In this document: piece by piece, positions 30,193 through 30,222 of the stretch | Numbering within the stretch: the first letter of the stretch is position 1 | Layout: the number at the start of each line of letters is the position of its first letter | Origin: Euprymna scolopes | Taxonomy: Eukaryota; Mollusca; Cephalopoda; Sepiida; Sepiolidae | Reading direction: 5' to 3' | Assembly: GCA_024364805.1 (NCBI GenBank) | Contig: CM044517.1 | Location: forward strand, 33,119,164-33,149,385 | Length of the DNA: 30,222 nt | Made by a program: the position numbers and the translations under genes | Notes under the pieces: model-generated | What the model saw: only the letters and a program-made list of their open reading frames with translations | Databases searched by the model: none | What the model was told of the DNA's origin: nothing

Positions 30193-30222
<30 letters not shown>
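30193..30222. repeat. (ATT)n microsatellite
   Basis: Ten ATT units running off the window end. Confidence 0.95.

Noticed and set aside
1-30222. CRISPR arrays, operons, bacterial promoters or prophage
   Set aside because: No regularly spaced direct repeats or prokaryotic gene organisation; the elements are all of animal type.

Overview
The window is repeat-dense, AT-rich animal DNA, not prokaryotic or viral sequence. The mix of elements (CR1/L2-like, Tx1-like and R2-like LINEs, a Penelope-like fragment, Tc1/mariner, hAT and foldback MITEs, long di- and trinucleotide microsatellites) fits a lophotrochozoan. My best guess is a coleoid cephalopod such as an octopus. That is recollection of element types, not proof. 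No complete host gene is visible. Two short stretches could be terminal exons of unknown genes (602-866 minus, 24971-25345 plus).

Layout. 1-2240: trinucleotide repeat, two coding-like minus-strand fragments, a (TA)n tract, and a Penelope-like GIY-YIG fragment beside a pair of inverted 84-bp arms. 2240-5450: a dispersed repeat (here Rpt1) split by a 5'-truncated CR1/L2-like LINE (copy A, minus). 5450-8700: an 82-bp mariner MITE, an old LINE scrap, and an inverted-repeat element of about 2.6 kb (6124-8692) with a dead Tc1 transposon (6270-7649) nested in it. 8770-19850: two head-to-tail Tx1-like LINE copies on the plus strand; the first is split by a nearly full-length second copy (B, 9689-13582, minus) of the CR1/L2-like LINE. 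19865-22150: a further LINE 3' fragment, a SINE-like stretch, and a second Rpt1 copy that was hit by a short LINE 3' end. 22150-24330: microsatellites and unassigned DNA. 24339-27090: a hAT MITE with 8-bp target duplication, a candidate exon, a 381-bp foldback MITE, and a truncated LINE (D). 27560-30222: a palindromic ATT/AAT microsatellite, a very degraded minus-strand LINE of an R2-like group, and a terminal (TTA)n.

The elements do not form a working system together. They record a layered insertion history: Tc1 into an inverted-repeat element, LINE B into Tx1, LINE A and LINE C into two copies of the same repeat. I found no convincing new biological system. The most useful leads are the hammerhead-like core motifs in two repeats, the two candidate exons, and the empty-site comparison that fixes the ends of LINE A. 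All boundaries were read by eye; those marked approximate may be off by tens of bases.
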